DNA of 64,000 bases from Gallaecimonas sp. GXIMD4217. Its GTDB lineage: Bacteria > Pseudomonadota > Gammaproteobacteria > Enterobacterales > Gallaecimonadaceae. The notes beneath the pieces are model-generated. The model was not told the origin of the DNA, made no database searches, and saw only the letters and a list, made by a program, of their open reading frames with translations. The position numbers and the translations under genes are program-made. Below, piece by piece: positions 63,713-64,000 of this stretch (the stretch's first letter is position 1; each line of letters begins with the position of its first letter). The DNA lies in contig NZ_CP149925.1 in the NCBI RefSeq assembly GCF_038087665.1, forward strand, positions 434,001 to 498,000, in the 5' to 3' direction.

Positions 63713-64000
63713 CTACTTATTCCAGCAGCTGGTCGGGGTCTTGCTGTCGTTCTGGTTTAGCGACATGGAAGTACAGCCGCTGTCGCCGCTTTGGGAGGTG
63801 CCCGACTTGGCGCTGGCGGTAACGCTGTAGGTGTTGGTGGCGCCGGAAACGGCAAAGCTGTAGTAGTCGCCGGGATCACCGACCGTATAACCCAGGGTGG
63901 TCAGGTCGGCGGCATAGCCGGTGTTCTTGACCCGGTAGGCTTCCATGGCCAGCTGCATCTTCATCAATTCGCCCTGGGCGGCACTGCGCCTGCTTTCAAT
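63713..64000 (-). CDS. Type IV pilin (PilA/PilE-like), 5' end outside the window
   Basis: Partial. The frame is open to the window edge, and the residues before the first internal ATG (IESRRSAAQGEL) continue the pilin helix, so the N-terminal leader lies beyond 64000. Visible are LMKMQLAMEAYRVKNTGYA, YTVGDPGDYYSFAVSG, GDSGCTSMSLNQND and SCWNK, a C-terminal disulfide loop as in PilE-type pilins. It resembles the plus-strand pilE, suggesting a paralogue. 61 bp separate it from fimT. Confidence 0.82.
   Translation of the reverse strand: MESRRSAAQGELMKMQLAMEAYRVKNTGYAADLTTLGYTVGDPGDYYSFAVSGATNTYSVTASAKSGTSQSGDSGCTSMSLNQNDSKTPTSCWNK

Noticed and set aside
1..64000. CRISPR array, prophage, integron or restriction-modification genes
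   Set aside because: No regularly spaced short repeats, integrase, phage structural genes or methyltransferases were seen; the only mobile element is the ISL3 copy.

Overview
The window is about 64 kb of GC-rich, gene-dense bacterial chromosome from a gammaproteobacterium. Several gene orders are typical of that class: zapA / 6S RNA / fau, ubiH-ubiI next to gcvTHP, divergent mutH and rppH with ptsP, lgt-thyA, nhaA-nhaR, and rpsT / murJ-ribF-ileS-lspA-fkpB-ispH followed by a type IV pilus minor-pilin cluster. The last arrangement and the Lap-type adhesin locus resemble non-enteric marine or aquatic lineages (Shewanella, Aeromonas, Gallaecimonas-like). I cannot name the genus from sequence alone.

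Layout. 1-3.4 kb: epd (cut by the window edge), pgk and fba. 3.38-4.67 kb: a complete ISL3-type insertion sequence with an exact 8-bp target duplication, sitting in the T-tract of the fba terminator. 4.7-7.0 kb: a thioredoxin-NHL repeat protein and a DUF481 outer-membrane protein. 7.2-17.1 kb: a LapA-type giant adhesin, a strongly deleted remnant of its ABC exporter (lapB), then lapG and lapD. 17.2-24.6 kb: lpxM, serA, rpiA, fau, 6S RNA, zapA, ygfB, ubiH and ubiI, with a degenerate threefold repeat at the ubiH/ubiI junction. 24.7-29.2 kb: gcvT-gcvH-gcvP. 29.2-33.1 kb: a possible sRNA, small envelope proteins, a dienoyl-CoA-reductase-like SDR, tRNA-Gly(CCC), a renalase-like flavoprotein, a small membrane protein missed by length cut-offs, and mutH. 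33.14-33.85 kb: a 0.7-kb non-coding region dense in DnaA boxes and GATC sites, in the genomic context of E. coli DARS2. 33.85-44.1 kb: rppH-ptsP-TSUP permease-lgt-thyA, a Na/phosphate symporter, nhaA-orf-nhaR and a DapE-like peptidase. 44.2-48.7 kb: an OlsF-like double acyltransferase, an LpxH-like phosphoesterase, an M28 peptidase and an ArsR regulator. 48.7-56.4 kb: rpsT and the murJ to ispH run. 56.5-64 kb: pilV-pilW-pilX-pilY1-pilE-tapY2-like, facing a fimT/gspH-like gene and a truncated pilin gene.

How it fits together. Most of the window is housekeeping: glycolysis, serine and glycine one-carbon metabolism, ubiquinone, envelope lipids and proteins, and ion homeostasis. The accessory parts are the two surface-attachment systems. 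The Lap locus encodes a periplasmic-retention adhesin, the protease that releases it and the c-di-GMP receptor that restrains the protease, but its exporter has been deleted in place, so the adhesin must use a transporter encoded elsewhere or is no longer displayed. The type IV pilus minor-pilin set looks complete and translationally coupled.

The observations I rate highest are the lapB deletion, the DARS2-like DnaA-box cluster and the tandem triplication of the ubiI translation start.
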